64,000 nt of DNA from Legionella sp. MW5194 (GCF_016864235.1 NZ_CP045732.1:2604001-2668000), one strand, 5' to 3'; positions 17,513-29,170 are shown, counted from the first letter of the stretch. Numbers and translations: made by a program. The notes: a model not told the origin generated them from the letters alone.

Positions 17513-18934
17513 ATGAATATTAAACTGGTGATTTTTGATTTGGATGGCGTGCTGGTTGATTCCCGCGAGCATCACTTTGTCGCCTTAAATCGCGCTTTGG
17601 CTGAAGTGGATGAGCGTTATGTCATCAGTAAAAAAGATCACCTGCAGTTGTTTGACGGCTTAAGCACGCAGCGCAAACTGGAATTATTGAGCGAGCAACG
17701 CGGGCTTGATGTCAGCTTTCATCAATCCATCTGGCATAAAAAACAAGCCCTCACGTTTCAGGTCATTGATGAAATGCTTGCACCTGATCCGCAAATCACG
17801 GCCTTGTTCCAACGGCTTAAAGCGGATGGCTTAAAAATTTATGTCTGCTCCAATTCCATTCGTGAAACCATCAAACTGGTCCTGCTGAAAATGGGACTTA
17901 TGCAATACGTGGATTATTTCATTTCCAATCAGGATGTCTTGTCCGCCAAGCCGCATCCGGAAATGTATTGGCTTGCGATGATGAAGGAAAAAGTACTGCC
18001 CAAGGAAACCCTGATTGTTGAAGATTCCTACGTGGGTCGTACTGCCGCGCTGTCATCTGGCGCTAACCTTTGTGCGGTGAAAAGCCCGGCGGAAGTGTGC
18101 ATCAGCAAAATTTATCAGGACATGCAACGCCGTGTGCAATCGGCCAAATGGCATGATGACAGCCTGAATGTGGTCATCCCCATGTCCGGTGCCGGTAGCC
18201 GTTTCGTCAATGCCGGCTTTACTTTTCCAAAGCCGCTTATCAGCATTGGCGATAAACCGATGATCCAGTTGGCAGTCGAAAATCTCAATGTTCAGGCCAA
18301 TTTTATCTTTATTGTCAGGCGCGATCATTATGAGACTTACCACCTGGAGTCATTGCTTAAAATCATTGCGCCTGGCTGTCGCATCCTTATCACCGACGGC
18401 ATTACTGAGGGGGCCTGCTGCAGTACCCTGCTGGCTGCCGATTACATTAACAATGACGCGCCATTGTTGATTGCCAATTCGGATCAGTACGTGGAATGGG
18501 AAAGCGGCGCCTTCTTCCATGCCATGAACGCACCGCATGTCGATGGTGGTATACTCACGTTTGAAAGCACCCACCCGAAGTGGAGCTATATCCGAGTGGA
18601 TGAATTGGGCAATGTTACCCAACTGCGGGAAAAGGAAGTCATTTCCAATCAGGCCACGGTCGGCATTTATTATTGGACCCGCGGCAAAGACTATGTTCGC
18701 CATGCCCGCCAGATGATCGCAAAGAACATCCGCGTCAATAATGAATTTTATGTGGCGCCGGTATATAACGAAGGCATCGCGGAAGGCATGAAATTTAAAG
18801 CCTATGCAGTGGACGCCATGTGGGGATTGGGAACGCCGGAAGATTTACAACACTTCCTGCTTCATCATCCCGGTATCGGCAAGGATGCCCGTTCCATTTC
18901 ACCATTGCCTGCCCCGGCGGCAATACCTGTTTAG
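17513..18934 (+). CDS. Fused HAD-superfamily phosphatase and sugar-phosphate-type nucleotidyltransferase
   Basis: 473 residues in two enzymatic halves. Residues 1-215 are a HAD hydrolase of the beta-phosphoglucomutase type: FDLDGVLVDS (8-17), a SNS motif around residue 120, KPHPEMY, and EDSYVGRTAA. Residues 218-460 are a nucleotidyltransferase: VVIPMSGAGSRF (220-231), FPKPLISIG, an IANSDQY metal site and GLGTPEDL near the end. The second half resembles CTP- or UTP-dependent transferases such as LicC. GGAG is 10 bp before the ATG at 17513. Next to LicD, it plausibly supplies the nucleotide-activated donor; that is inference. Confidence 0.78.
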   Translation: MNIKLVIFDLDGVLVDSREHHFVALNRALAEVDERYVISKKDHLQLFDGLSTQRKLELLSEQRGLDVSFHQSIWHKKQALTFQVIDEMLAPDPQITALFQRLKADGLKIYVCSNSIRETIKLVLLKMGLMQYVDYFISNQDVLSAKPHPEMYWLAMMKEKVLPKETLIVEDSYVGRTAALSSGANLCAVKSPAEVCISKIYQDMQRRVQSAKWHDDSLNVVIPMSGAGSRFVNAGFTFPKPLISIGDKPMIQLAVENLNVQANFIFIVRRDHYETYHLESLLKIIAPGCRILITDGITEGACCSTLLAADYINNDAPLLIANSDQYVEWESGAFFHAMNAPHVDGGILTFESTHPKWSYIRVDELGNVTQLREKEVISNQATVGIYYWTRGKDYVRHARQMIAKNIRVNNEFYVAPVYNEGIAEGMKFKAYAVDAMWGLGTPEDLQHFLLHHPGIGKDARSISPLPAPAAIPV

Positions 18935-18942
18935 AGAAGAGT

Positions 18943-19737
18943 ATGACGTTTATCCATTCCGCCAAACTAATCAGCCTCGCCTATTCGCTGGGGCTTTTCG
19001 TTTTTGGTTATTTCCTGGCAAAAAAGGTGAGCCATTTTGTTGCCATCCCTATTGCTCAACGCTTTTCGCGCCATCATGCGCAACTGGTCCGTCGCGCCAC
19101 GTTTTACATTATTTTTATCATGTTCTTTGTCACTGGCCTGCAGCATCTTGGCTTCAATCTAAGCGTACTGCTGGGTGCAGCCGGTGTTTTCACGGTGGCC
19201 GTGAGTTTTGCATCGCAAACCGCCGCATCCAATTTAATCAGTGGTATTTTTCTACTCTTTGAAAGACCCTTTAAAGTCGGCGATACCATTGAAGTGAAAA
19301 CCATTCGCGGGACTGTGGAATCCATTGATCTGCTTTCATCCAAATTACGCACCTCTGATAATACACTGGTTCGTATTCCTAACGAATCGATGATGAAATC
19401 GGAAATCTTTAACTTAAGTTATTTTTTAACCCGTCGTATCGACGTGCTGTTGGGTGTAAGCTATCAGTGCAACATTGAGCAGGTCAAACAGCTGCTTAAA
19501 GGGGTGGCTGAAGAAGCCTGCGATAATGTGCTGAAGGAGCCTGAACCCACCGTCATTATTGACCAGTTTGCCGATTACGCCGTGCAGTTAAAATTGATGG
19601 TCTGGGCTAAAAATGGCGATTTGCAAACCATTAAAAACAGCCTGCAGGAAAAAATCAAACGGGTTTTTGATGAGCATGGCATTGAAATGCCTGTGCAACA
19701 GGTTACCATCCATCAGGTTGAAGTCGAAAAGGAGTAA
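18943..19737 (+). CDS. Small-conductance mechanosensitive channel, MscS family
   Basis: 264 residues. There are two or three membrane segments, then the pore helix and beta-domain signature VAVSFASQTAASNLISGIFLL, followed by RPFKVGDTIEV and RIPNESMM. Such channels release solutes at hypo-osmotic shock. I chose the ATG at 18943, 8 bp after the previous stop; the open frame upstream overlaps the previous gene and is not MscS-like. Confidence 0.9.
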   Translation: MTFIHSAKLISLAYSLGLFVFGYFLAKKVSHFVAIPIAQRFSRHHAQLVRRATFYIIFIMFFVTGLQHLGFNLSVLLGAAGVFTVAVSFASQTAASNLISGIFLLFERPFKVGDTIEVKTIRGTVESIDLLSSKLRTSDNTLVRIPNESMMKSEIFNLSYFLTRRIDVLLGVSYQCNIEQVKQLLKGVAEEACDNVLKEPEPTVIIDQFADYAVQLKLMVWAKNGDLQTIKNSLQEKIKRVFDEHGIEMPVQQVTIHQVEVEKE

Positions 19738-19741
19738 GCAC

Positions 19742-21871
<2,130 letters not shown>

Positions 21872-21879
21872 TCAGTAGT

Positions 21880-21899
21880 CAGACCAATCGGTTGGTCTG
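21880..21899. repeat. Perfect inverted repeat in the rpmA-obg spacer
   Basis: CAGACCAA and TTGGTCTG form an 8-bp stem with a TCGG loop, upstream (on the minus strand) of the terminator. No T-run follows, so it is an RNA stem or 3'-end stabiliser. Confidence 0.5.
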
Positions 21900-21919
21900 G
21901 AGTACGGAGCTGTGCAGGA

Positions 21920-22183
21920 TTAATTTTCTACCGCAACGATTTTAACAAATTTGCGGTTTTTGGCGCCACGAATAATGAATTCAACACGTCCGCCAACCAG
22001 AGCGTACAGGGTATGGTCACGACCACAACCTACGCCTTCACCGGCATGGAAACGGGTACCGCGTTGACGTACCAGGATTTCACCCGCATTGACGAGCTGT
22101 CCACCATAACGCTTGACACCAAGGTACTTAGGATTCGAGTCGCGGCCGTTACGTGTACTACCGCCTGCTTTTTTATGAGCCAT
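21920..22183 (-). CDS. rpmA: 50S ribosomal protein L27
   Basis: 87 residues, beginning [16 protein letters not shown], the diagnostic L27 start. It contributes to the peptidyl-transferase centre. It is 12 bp downstream of rplU. Confidence 0.98.
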   Translation of the reverse strand: MAHKKAGGSTRNGRDSNPKYLGVKRYGGQLVNAGEILVRQRGTRFHAGEGVGCGRDHTLYALVGGRVEFIIRGAKNRKFVKIVAVEN

Positions 22184-22195
22184 TAGTTTCCCCTC

Positions 22196-22507
22196 TTACT
22201 TGCTAATCGCAGTAATTTTGACCTGCGTATAATATTGTCGATGACCCATTTGTTTCATGTGGTGCTTACGACGACGAAACTTGATAATCTTTACTTTCTT
22301 GTGGCGACCGTGATCGAGCACTTCCGCTTTAACAACGGCCTTTTTCACCAGTGGCGCGCCATAAGTAAACTTATCGCCGTCTGCGAGCATCAACACGTCA
22401 GCAAAGCTTATCTCGCTACCTACATCACCAGGCAGCATTTCCAGTTTAAGAATGTCACCCTCTTTGACGCGGTATTGCTTACCGCCGGTCTTGATTACCG
22501 CATACAT
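22196..22507 (-). CDS. rplU: 50S ribosomal protein L21
   Basis: 103 residues. [14 protein letters not shown] at the start and the [19 protein letters not shown] tail are diagnostic. I chose the ATG at 22507; the upstream in-frame ATG at 22540 adds 11 residues that other L21 proteins lack. Confidence 0.97.
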   Translation of the reverse strand: MYAVIKTGGKQYRVKEGDILKLEMLPGDVGSEISFADVLMLADGDKFTYGAPLVKKAVVKAEVLDHGRHKKVKIIKFRRRKHHMKQMGHRQYYTQVKITAISK

Positions 22508-22559
22508 AACTATATCTCCACTGGCCTCTTTGGCTTTCACAAGTTCAACAAAGTTGCAT

Positions 22560-22588
22560 ATTCTATGAAATTAACGCGGCGACTTCAA
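22560..22588 (-). promoter_or_regulatory. Sigma-70 promoter for rplU-rpmA
   Basis: On the minus strand, -35 TTGAAG (22588-22583), a 17-bp spacer and -10 TAGAAT (22565-22560). A divergent + strand -10 TATACT at 22607-22612, 17 bp from a weak -35 (TTCAAG, 22584-22589), probably serves rplY, so the two -35 elements would overlap. Confidence 0.65.
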
Positions 22589-22691
22589 GTTGATTTTAAA
22601 TTATTGTATACTACGCCGCCCCATCCTGTATTTTCAGGATTTACCCTGGTCGCGGGTTAAACGGGGAATTTACTTTAATTTGGAGTTTTAT

Positions 22692-23321
22692 ATGTCATCT
22701 ATCGTTCTGGAAGCACAAGCAAGAGTCGACATGGGGAAAGGTGCGAGCCGCCGCCTGCGTCGACTGGAAAACAAAGTGCCGGGTATTCTGTATGGCGGCG
22801 ATAAAAAGCCTCAAGCCATTCATTTATTGCACAATAAAGTCGTCAAAGCCCTGGAAAGCGAAAGCATTTATTCCAGCGTGTTTGATCTGGTTGTCGATGG
22901 CAAGGTCGAGCATGTCATTTTAAAAGACCTGCAACGCCACCCCTACAAGCCTGTTATCCTGCACATGGACCTGCAGCGCGTTTCTGCAAAAGACGTACTG
23001 GTTAAAAACGTTCCCATCCACTTCATTCATGAAGACACCTGCAAAGGCGTAAAAGCCGGCGGGATCATCAACCACAGCATGACTCAGCTTGAAATCCGCT
23101 GCAAAGTGAAAGATCTGCCTGAATTCATCGAAGTGGACATGACCGACGTCGGTCTGGATGATGTTGTGCATCTGGCCGACTTAAAGCTTCCCAAAGGGGT
23201 TCAGCTCACGGTTGATTTAAAAGACGGCAGCCATAACCTGCCTGTTGTCAGCGTTCATGCCCCCAGAGGCAGCGCGACTGAAGAAACCTCTGCCACTGAA
23301 GGCGAGGAAGGCGCGGAATAA
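22692..23321 (+). CDS. rplY: 50S ribosomal protein L25/general stress protein Ctc
   Basis: 209 residues, the long two-domain form. The N-terminal L25 domain has GKGASRRLRRL and GILYGG, and binds 5S rRNA; the C-terminal TL5-like beta domain follows residue 95. The tail is Glu-rich. GGAG stands 8 bp before the ATG at 22692. It heads the rplY-pth-ychF cluster. Confidence 0.96.
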   Translation: MSSIVLEAQARVDMGKGASRRLRRLENKVPGILYGGDKKPQAIHLLHNKVVKALESESIYSSVFDLVVDGKVEHVILKDLQRHPYKPVILHMDLQRVSAKDVLVKNVPIHFIHEDTCKGVKAGGIINHSMTQLEIRCKVKDLPEFIEVDMTDVGLDDVVHLADLKLPKGVQLTVDLKDGSHNLPVVSVHAPRGSATEETSATEGEEGAE

Positions 23322-23338
23322 TCCGCGCGATGCTTTTT

Positions 23339-23358
23339 CCGGAGGCCCTTGCCTCCGG
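23339..23358. repeat. Perfect hairpin downstream of rplY
   Basis: CCGGAGGC and GCCTCCGG form an 8-bp GC-rich stem with a CCTT loop, 17 bp after the rplY stop. No T-run follows directly, so it may be an attenuator or mRNA 3' end rather than a full terminator. Confidence 0.5.
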
Positions 23359-23456
23359 AGACTTGAATGACTTTTGCGACACGTTTGACAATCTCAACGC
23401 ATGGCCGTTGATGCGGTTTGCAGACATGACTGTTTATCACTCTCTTAAAGACTTCC

Positions 23457-24026
23457 ATGACCATAAAATTAATTATTGGTTTGCGTAATCCAGGCTCCGC
23501 CTATGAATACACCCGGCACAATGCCGGTGCCTGGTTTGTCGATGCGCTGGCTCATCGCCACAATGCGTCGTTTAAGTCAGAAAAAAAACTTCATTGCGAA
23601 CTGGCACAGGTGGATATCGGTGAACATCCCTGTAAGCTGGCCTTGCCTTTGACATTTATGAATCACAGCGGTATGCCTGCGCGTGAAATCAGCCAGTTTT
23701 ACCGCATTGCCCCTCAGGAAATTCTGGTGGTGCATGATGAGTTGGACTTGCCTGCGGGGCGCAGCAAGTTAAAAACCGGCGGAGGGCCAGGAGGCCATAA
23801 TGGCTTGCGCGACATGATTGCTCAGCTTGGCAGCGGTGATTTTCACCGGTTGCGAATTGGCATCGGGCATCCCGGCCATAAGGACATGGTTCTTAACTAC
23901 GTACTGGGTAAACCAAGTCCCAAGGACAGGCAATTAATTTTTGATGCCATTGAACAGGCAGTGGCCGTCATTCCTGCTATTATGAAGGGCCATTTTGGCG
24001 CCGCCATGAATTTATTACACCGCTAG
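23457..24026 (+). CDS. pth: Peptidyl-tRNA hydrolase
   Basis: 189 residues. Family motifs are GLRNPGSAYEYTRHNAG with the catalytic His (about residue 21), LTFMNHSG, and VVHDELDLPAG followed by KTGGGPGGHNGLRD. It recycles peptidyl-tRNAs dropped from ribosomes. Confidence 0.97.
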   Translation: MTIKLIIGLRNPGSAYEYTRHNAGAWFVDALAHRHNASFKSEKKLHCELAQVDIGEHPCKLALPLTFMNHSGMPAREISQFYRIAPQEILVVHDELDLPAGRSKLKTGGGPGGHNGLRDMIAQLGSGDFHRLRIGIGHPGHKDMVLNYVLGKPSPKDRQLIFDAIEQAVAVIPAIMKGHFGAAMNLLHR

Positions 24027-24068
24027 CAATGCTGTTTTTTTTGAATTTGACAGGTTAGGAGTTGTCCC

Positions 24069-25160
24069 ATGGGATTTAAATGTGGAATTGTTGGTTTACC
24101 AAACGTCGGCAAATCAACCTTGTTTAATGCGTTAACCAAAGCGGGCATCGAAGCAGCCAATTACCCCTTCTGCACCATTGAACCGAATGTGGGTATCGTC
24201 ACCGTTCCTGATCCCCGCCTTGACGCCTTAAGCGACATTGTTAAACCGCAGCAAACACTCCCTGCCACCATGCAGTTTGTTGATATCGCCGGGCTGGTCA
24301 AAGGGGCTTCCAGCGGTGAAGGCTTAGGCAACCAGTTTTTAGCCAACATCCGCGAAACCGATGCCATTGCCCATGTCGTACGCTGCTTTGAAAACACGGA
24401 TGTGGTGCATGTGGAAGGCCGCGTCGACCCTTTAAGCGACATCGAAGTCATTAATACCGAGCTGGCGTTGGCCGACATGGATACCGTCGACAAGGCATTG
24501 ATTAAAGTGTTGAAGAACAGTAAAAGCGGCAATAAGGAAGCCCTGTTTGAAAAGCAGGTCCTCGAAAAAGCCAAAGCGCAACTGGATGCCGGTTTACCGG
24601 TAAGAACCTTGTCGCTGACCGAAGAAGAATGGCCAATCCTGCGCCGGTTTTTCCTGCTCACCGCCAAACCGGTACTCTACATTGCCAACGTCAATGACGA
24701 CGGCTATGAAAACAATCCCCTGCTGGACAAAGTCAAACAACTGGCTGCCGATGAAAAAGCCAGCGTCGTTGCCCTGTGCGCGGCCACGGAAGCCGAACTG
24801 GTGGAGCTGGACGACGCGGATCGTGAGGAATTCATGGCGGATTTGGGCCTAAACGAGCCGGGACTCCATCGCGTCATTCGTGCCGGCTATGATTTACTGG
24901 GCCTGCAAACCTACTTCACCGCCGGCGTGAAGGAAGTCCGGGCCTGGACTATTCGTAAAGGCGCCACGGCTCCTCAGGCGGCAGGCGTGATTCACACCGA
25001 CTTTGAGAAAGGCTTTATCCGTGCGGAAGTCATTGCCTATGACGCCTTCATTGCCCATCGCGGCGAACAGGGCGCGAAAGAGGCAGGGAAACTGCGATTG
25101 GAAGGCAAGGATTACATTGTTGCTGACGGCGACGTCATGCATTTTCGTTTTAATGTATAA
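24069..25160 (+). CDS. ychF: Redox-regulated ATPase/GTPase YchF
   Basis: 363 residues. GLPNVGKST at the N-terminus, [10 protein letters not shown], and NVND in place of NKxD (the reason the family prefers ATP), then the C-terminal TGS-like domain with [12 protein letters not shown]. It binds ribosomes and is linked to oxidative stress. GGAG precedes the ATG. Directly after pth, as in many gammaproteobacteria. Confidence 0.97.
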   Translation: MGFKCGIVGLPNVGKSTLFNALTKAGIEAANYPFCTIEPNVGIVTVPDPRLDALSDIVKPQQTLPATMQFVDIAGLVKGASSGEGLGNQFLANIRETDAIAHVVRCFENTDVVHVEGRVDPLSDIEVINTELALADMDTVDKALIKVLKNSKSGNKEALFEKQVLEKAKAQLDAGLPVRTLSLTEEEWPILRRFFLLTAKPVLYIANVNDDGYENNPLLDKVKQLAADEKASVVALCAATEAELVELDDADREEFMADLGLNEPGLHRVIRAGYDLLGLQTYFTAGVKEVRAWTIRKGATAPQAAGVIHTDFEKGFIRAEVIAYDAFIAHRGEQGAKEAGKLRLEGKDYIVADGDVMHFRFNV

Positions 25161-25166
25161 ACCGTA

Positions 25167-25186
25167 AACCCCTGGTTTCAGGGGTT
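25167..25186. terminator. Hairpin between ychF and the calpain-like gene
   Basis: AACCCCTG and CAGGGGTT pair perfectly around a GTTT loop between the two convergent stops. The + strand continues with AATA rather than a T-run. Confidence 0.5.
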
Positions 25187-26438
25187 AATAGCCATAGGAT
25201 GTCACGTCGCAGTCGTGTTGCAACTCCAGTGTGGTCTTGAGTGACAACCCCTTGTCGATGTACAAAAAAGCATGAGCGAAATCATGCAGCTCCATTTCAA
25301 AGGTGCAATGATCCGTGGTGCTGATCTTAAACTCGACAGCACCGGTTTCTGAATTTTCCCATTCCCGGGACGCCCGCCCCCCGGCTGCAACTAATTTAAA
25401 AAACCACGAGCGATTTTCAGGGTAGGGATTTCTTAAAATAACAAATTTTCGATGACTTAACTCGCTTTGGCGTAGACCAATAACAGCATAGGTATGCTCG
25501 ATGATAATTCCGGAAGGCGGATGGGCTGAAGGACTGGCTACTACGGGGCTCTCCTCGTCGAAAGCCTGCTTTAATTCATCATACAGTCTCAACTCATCCT
25601 GACTGTAGCCCATTTTACAGGGTAAGATGCACCAGTCCACCAGCCAGTTCTTTACGGCGCTGATGGCTTCGACTGGCGGATTGTCCGATCGTTGTTTTTC
25701 TTTTTCAATAAAATCAATCAGCGTTTCGTGATAAAGAATACTCTCTTTTGCAAGCAACTGCCGCCATTTATCCTGATTCCTGGCCACCCACGCCCACCAA
25801 GCCTTAAGGAGGGCTTTATCGTGGTGAAAGACCTGCTTGACCACATTGCCGACGCTGGTTTGGGCATCATACGGGCGCAACAGAAACATCAGAGTATAAA
25901 TGTCGCAGCCAGAGCATCCCTCTATCGAACACTGATACAATTCGGCAAGCGGCTTTCGCGACTGAACGCTGGTCGCTATCGCCATCCCCTTATCGCCAAG
26001 AAGCGCTCTAAACACCTGGCGGCTATCCCCCTGGCTTAATACCTTGTAATTCCCGCCGTTAAAGGCCACGTAGGCTTTTTCCCAAAACCTGACCCAGGCT
26101 GGCCCACTGCTTAACACCCCCGTAGCCTGGGGTAACGATTTTTCAATCACCACCCATTCCGGTTTTTCATATCGAAAAAAGAGCACATGGATACGCCCAT
26201 CCCTCTCAACCATTCGCTGCCGTATCCACTCCTCGCCATGAGGCAGCGTCAGAATCGCATTCAAAACCGACAGAAAATAACAATCGCCGGTGCGTCCTCC
26301 TTGCGCGACATCAGACAGCTTTAATTTTTCAGGATAGAGCGCGTCCACGTAGGGGGTATGGGAAAGGGAAAAAGTAGATTCGCTAACCGGATTATTAACA
26401 GGGCACGCCTGACCGTACAGTGTACTGCCAACAGGCAT
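25185..26438 (-). CDS. Calpain-like (C2 family) cysteine protease, putative effector
   Basis: 417 residues. The calpain active-site blocks appear in the correct order: QGGRTGDCYFLSVL with nucleophile Cys53, IIEHTYAVIG with His315, and LRNPYPE with Asn337. These correspond to the Cys/His/Asn triad and the QG...GDCxFL, H-x-Y and RNPxG motifs of calpains. The PVNNPVSESTF stretch before the core and an insert (residues 160-300) between the Cys and His blocks are lineage-specific. A C-terminal beta-like region (about 350-410) could be a C2-like lobe. No signal peptide is visible. Bacterial calpains are rare, and in this context delivery to the host is plausible but inferred. GGAG is 8 bp before the ATG. 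Confidence 0.75.
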   Translation of the reverse strand: MPVGSTLYGQACPVNNPVSESTFSLSHTPYVDALYPEKLKLSDVAQGGRTGDCYFLSVLNAILTLPHGEEWIRQRMVERDGRIHVLFFRYEKPEWVVIEKSLPQATGVLSSGPAWVRFWEKAYVAFNGGNYKVLSQGDSRQVFRALLGDKGMAIATSVQSRKPLAELYQCSIEGCSGCDIYTLMFLLRPYDAQTSVGNVVKQVFHHDKALLKAWWAWVARNQDKWRQLLAKESILYHETLIDFIEKEKQRSDNPPVEAISAVKNWLVDWCILPCKMGYSQDELRLYDELKQAFDEESPVVASPSAHPPSGIIIEHTYAVIGLRQSELSHRKFVILRNPYPENRSWFFKLVAAGGRASREWENSETGAVEFKISTTDHCTFEMELHDFAHAFLYIDKGLSLKTTLELQHDCDVTSYGY

Positions 26439-26480
26439 TGTTTGCTCCGATATTGACCATTCATCCAGTATAAAAGGTTT

Positions 26481-27902
26481 TCAATCGGTTTTACAACCAA
26501 TCAAACACACGTTGCTTTCGATAATTCGGGCATGCAACTCGCTAATAACCAGTTCCCCTTCCAGCTGGGCGTTAATCATCTCTGTGGACGTAATGTAGCT
26601 CAGTCCAACAGCCAGGCCACGATTATTATTGTTCTTTGCCAGTTGGTTCACAAACAGCTTAATGCGATCGACCAAGATAGTACAGCCTTCGTCATCCGCC
26701 ATGGGCAGAAAGAAGAGCATCGTCCCTTCAACCCGCGAGGACAGATCGCTTTCGCGAAATATTTTTCTTAAATTGGTGAACAATTCGCCCAACAGCTTTT
26801 CAGTATTCACCACCCCCTGTTCCTCGAGCAATTGATCAGCGTTGGTAATCTGCATGGTCATGACGCTGAAATACAAAGACGGGTAACGTTCAGCCAGCTT
26901 CGCCTGCCAGGCTACAATGGCCATGAAAGCCGCGTAATCGATGACCTTAAAGAAATGATTGAAATTACGGTAAATGCCCTTCTCAATGCCGCGTATCAGG
27001 TACTCTCCGCGCCGGGTGAGGGTGTATTCATGCAGACGGCGGGAAGCCAGTTCACGGCTTGATGAGGTGCGATGGCAAACGAGACACACCAGATTGACCT
27101 CCGGTTCGGCAAAATAGTGACCGCAATCATTGCACAATTTGTCTTCAAGCGGTTTGTCGTAATCGACACCCAGGGTGCGCAGACGGGTGTTGCAACGGCT
27201 GCAGACTAAGCGCTCCTGCCTTAAAAATTCAGGTACAGGTCCTATTTTTCCGCAGGTATAACAATGCACAAATTTCTGCGGCTTGATATTAATGGAATGA
27301 CAGCTTGGGCAGGTATGCTTGATATTGAGCAAGCCTGAATCGCAGGCATTGCAGGTCTGAATTTCATCAAGTAATGCACCCGGTGCCAGCAGATCCGGCA
27401 TCACCAGATCCTGCAAAAAGCGCCAGGCATCAAAATCCGCGCCTTTGTTAAATAACAACGTCAACAGGGGGTAATCAAAGATATGCGTCGATTGATAATT
27501 AACATACCCTTTAAGCTTAAAATCCGGGCGAGAAAACAAATACACCAGCAAAATGATCTCCTCGCTTTCCGTGTCAAGATTGGCTTCAGTGATGAGAGAC
27601 AGACGCTGGTATATGCCTTCCGCCTTCTGAATCACCTGCTCATCAAAGGGGCCATCGAAGAGTTCGCTGATTTCCTGCCCGGGGATGCCATTATAAAAAA
27701 TGGGTAAAAAGCGATAGGGCGGCATGGCGCGCAGCTGTGCCAGTTCGGGTAAAAAGGGTTGTCCCGCGGATTTGGAAATCACGATGGCATAGACGTCCTG
27801 TTTTGGTAGTTCGTGAATGGAATCAACGCGTTTAAAGTCAACCGGAAGAGAGAAATCAGGGATGTTCTGGCCAATGACCCAAATGGTTTTTTGTGGTTTC
27901 AT
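26481..27902 (-). CDS. Zinc-ribbon (TackOD1-like) protein with degenerate GGDEF domain that keeps the I-site
   Basis: 473 residues. Residues 1-100 look receiver-like. The middle holds six CxxC pairs (184/187, 198/201, 214/217, 234/237, 257/260, 273/276), enough for three zinc ribbons, as in TackOD1-type output domains. Residues about 310-470 fold as a GGDEF domain, but the GGDEF loop reads EGTML (392-396), so cyclase activity is not expected. The inhibitory RxxD site is retained as RESD (383-386), exactly five residues before it. It is therefore a candidate c-di-GMP receptor. Divergent from an intact cyclase gene at 28031. Confidence 0.75.
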   Translation of the reverse strand: MKPQKTIWVIGQNIPDFSLPVDFKRVDSIHELPKQDVYAIVISKSAGQPFLPELAQLRAMPPYRFLPIFYNGIPGQEISELFDGPFDEQVIQKAEGIYQRLSLITEANLDTESEEIILLVYLFSRPDFKLKGYVNYQSTHIFDYPLLTLLFNKGADFDAWRFLQDLVMPDLLAPGALLDEIQTCNACDSGLLNIKHTCPSCHSINIKPQKFVHCYTCGKIGPVPEFLRQERLVCSRCNTRLRTLGVDYDKPLEDKLCNDCGHYFAEPEVNLVCLVCHRTSSSRELASRRLHEYTLTRRGEYLIRGIEKGIYRNFNHFFKVIDYAAFMAIVAWQAKLAERYPSLYFSVMTMQITNADQLLEEQGVVNTEKLLGELFTNLRKIFRESDLSSRVEGTMLFFLPMADDEGCTILVDRIKLFVNQLAKNNNNRGLAVGLSYITSTEMINAQLEGELVISELHARIIESNVCLIGCKTD

Positions 27903-28030
27903 TAACGAAATACTCCAAACATCGGAAGGTGTGTCGTTACATCAAGTGTAGACCAATTGGGCAAATTGTGTGATTTATAATCTATACTTGATTAAAATGC
28001 CGCAATCATGCGTACGTAAAAAGGAAAGGC

Positions 28031-29170
28031 ATGGGGTTATTCGATCTATTGCATACCTGGTTGAAAAAGGATGTTGATGGACTTATCAATCATCGCAGAC
28101 AATTCCGCCTAATCCGCACTGTCGAGATAGAACTCATTATCCTGGGGTCGCTGATTATTTACGTTTACGCCGTCTGCGAACTCTGGATGATTGTGATTTT
28201 AATCAGCATCATTGATGTCATTGGTTTTCTTAACCTTTGGCTTTTGTACCGTACCCAGAATATTTTGCTTTGCGGACACATTTTGACCGCCAACGTGCTG
28301 GTGGCTTCAGCACTGGCCAATTACCTCATTGGCGGCGTGGGGAGCTCCTATCTCATCTGGCTTAATATTGTCCCTATTCTGGCTGCCATTACGTTAAGCT
28401 GGTCGGGACTGGTGATTTATTCTACCCTGACGCTTTCGGTGGTGGTCTTCTTTTTCTTTGTCGAGCCCGCCCCTCTTTACCTGGTTCCGGCTAACGAAGT
28501 CTTTGTTTTAAATTCAATTAATTACCTTTTTTCCCTGCTTATCGTCATCACCATATTATTCAACATGCTTAAGGAAAATGCCTATTACGAACAACTCCTG
28601 TATGAAAAAAACTTCATGTTGCAGGCCGACAAGGAAAAATTCCATTACCTTGCCCGTTATGACACCCTGACTAATCTGCCCAACCGATCCTACTTTCAGT
28701 CGACGTTGCAAAATTACATTGAAACCATGCCTACACATCACTATTTAACGGTTTTTTTCATGGATTTGGATGGGTTTAAAGGGGTCAATGATCATAATGG
28801 CCATGAGACAGGCGATGCGCTACTGCTTCAAGCCGCCAAACGCCTGCAAACCTGTTTCCGTGAAAACGATTTCATTGCCCGTCTGGGGGGTGACGAATTC
28901 ATCGCCATCGTCATCCATCACATGGAAGATAAAACGCCAAAAGCCATTGCCCAGAGGATTTTACAGGAGTTTAGCACCCCCTTTCAGATCAACACCCAGG
29001 ATGTGCGATGCACCATCAGCATTGGTCTTGCAACCTACCCGGTGGATTCCCATAATTCAGATCAATTAGTCGCCCGAGCTGACGCGGCCATGTATGAGGC
29101 AAAGAAAGCAGGCGGCAATGCCTTTCGTATCACCCACCCCATAAAAAAATCGGCCTGTAAAGACGCATAA
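28031..29170 (+). CDS. Membrane-anchored diguanylate cyclase
   Basis: 379 residues. Five to six membrane segments span about residues 30-180 and resemble a MASE-type sensor. The catalytic domain has DTLTNLPNRSYF, metal-binding FMDLDGFK (243-250), an intact GGDEF at 286-290 and the inhibitory site RxxD at 277-280. It should make c-di-GMP with product inhibition. AAGGAAAGGC precedes the ATG. No EAL domain is present. Its neighbour across a 128-bp divergent region is the degenerate GGDEF protein. Confidence 0.92.
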   Translation: MGLFDLLHTWLKKDVDGLINHRRQFRLIRTVEIELIILGSLIIYVYAVCELWMIVILISIIDVIGFLNLWLLYRTQNILLCGHILTANVLVASALANYLIGGVGSSYLIWLNIVPILAAITLSWSGLVIYSTLTLSVVVFFFFVEPAPLYLVPANEVFVLNSINYLFSLLIVITILFNMLKENAYYEQLLYEKNFMLQADKEKFHYLARYDTLTNLPNRSYFQSTLQNYIETMPTHHYLTVFFMDLDGFKGVNDHNGHETGDALLLQAAKRLQTCFRENDFIARLGGDEFIAIVIHHMEDKTPKAIAQRILQEFSTPFQINTQDVRCTISIGLATYPVDSHNSDQLVARADAAMYEAKKAGGNAFRITHPIKKSACKDA

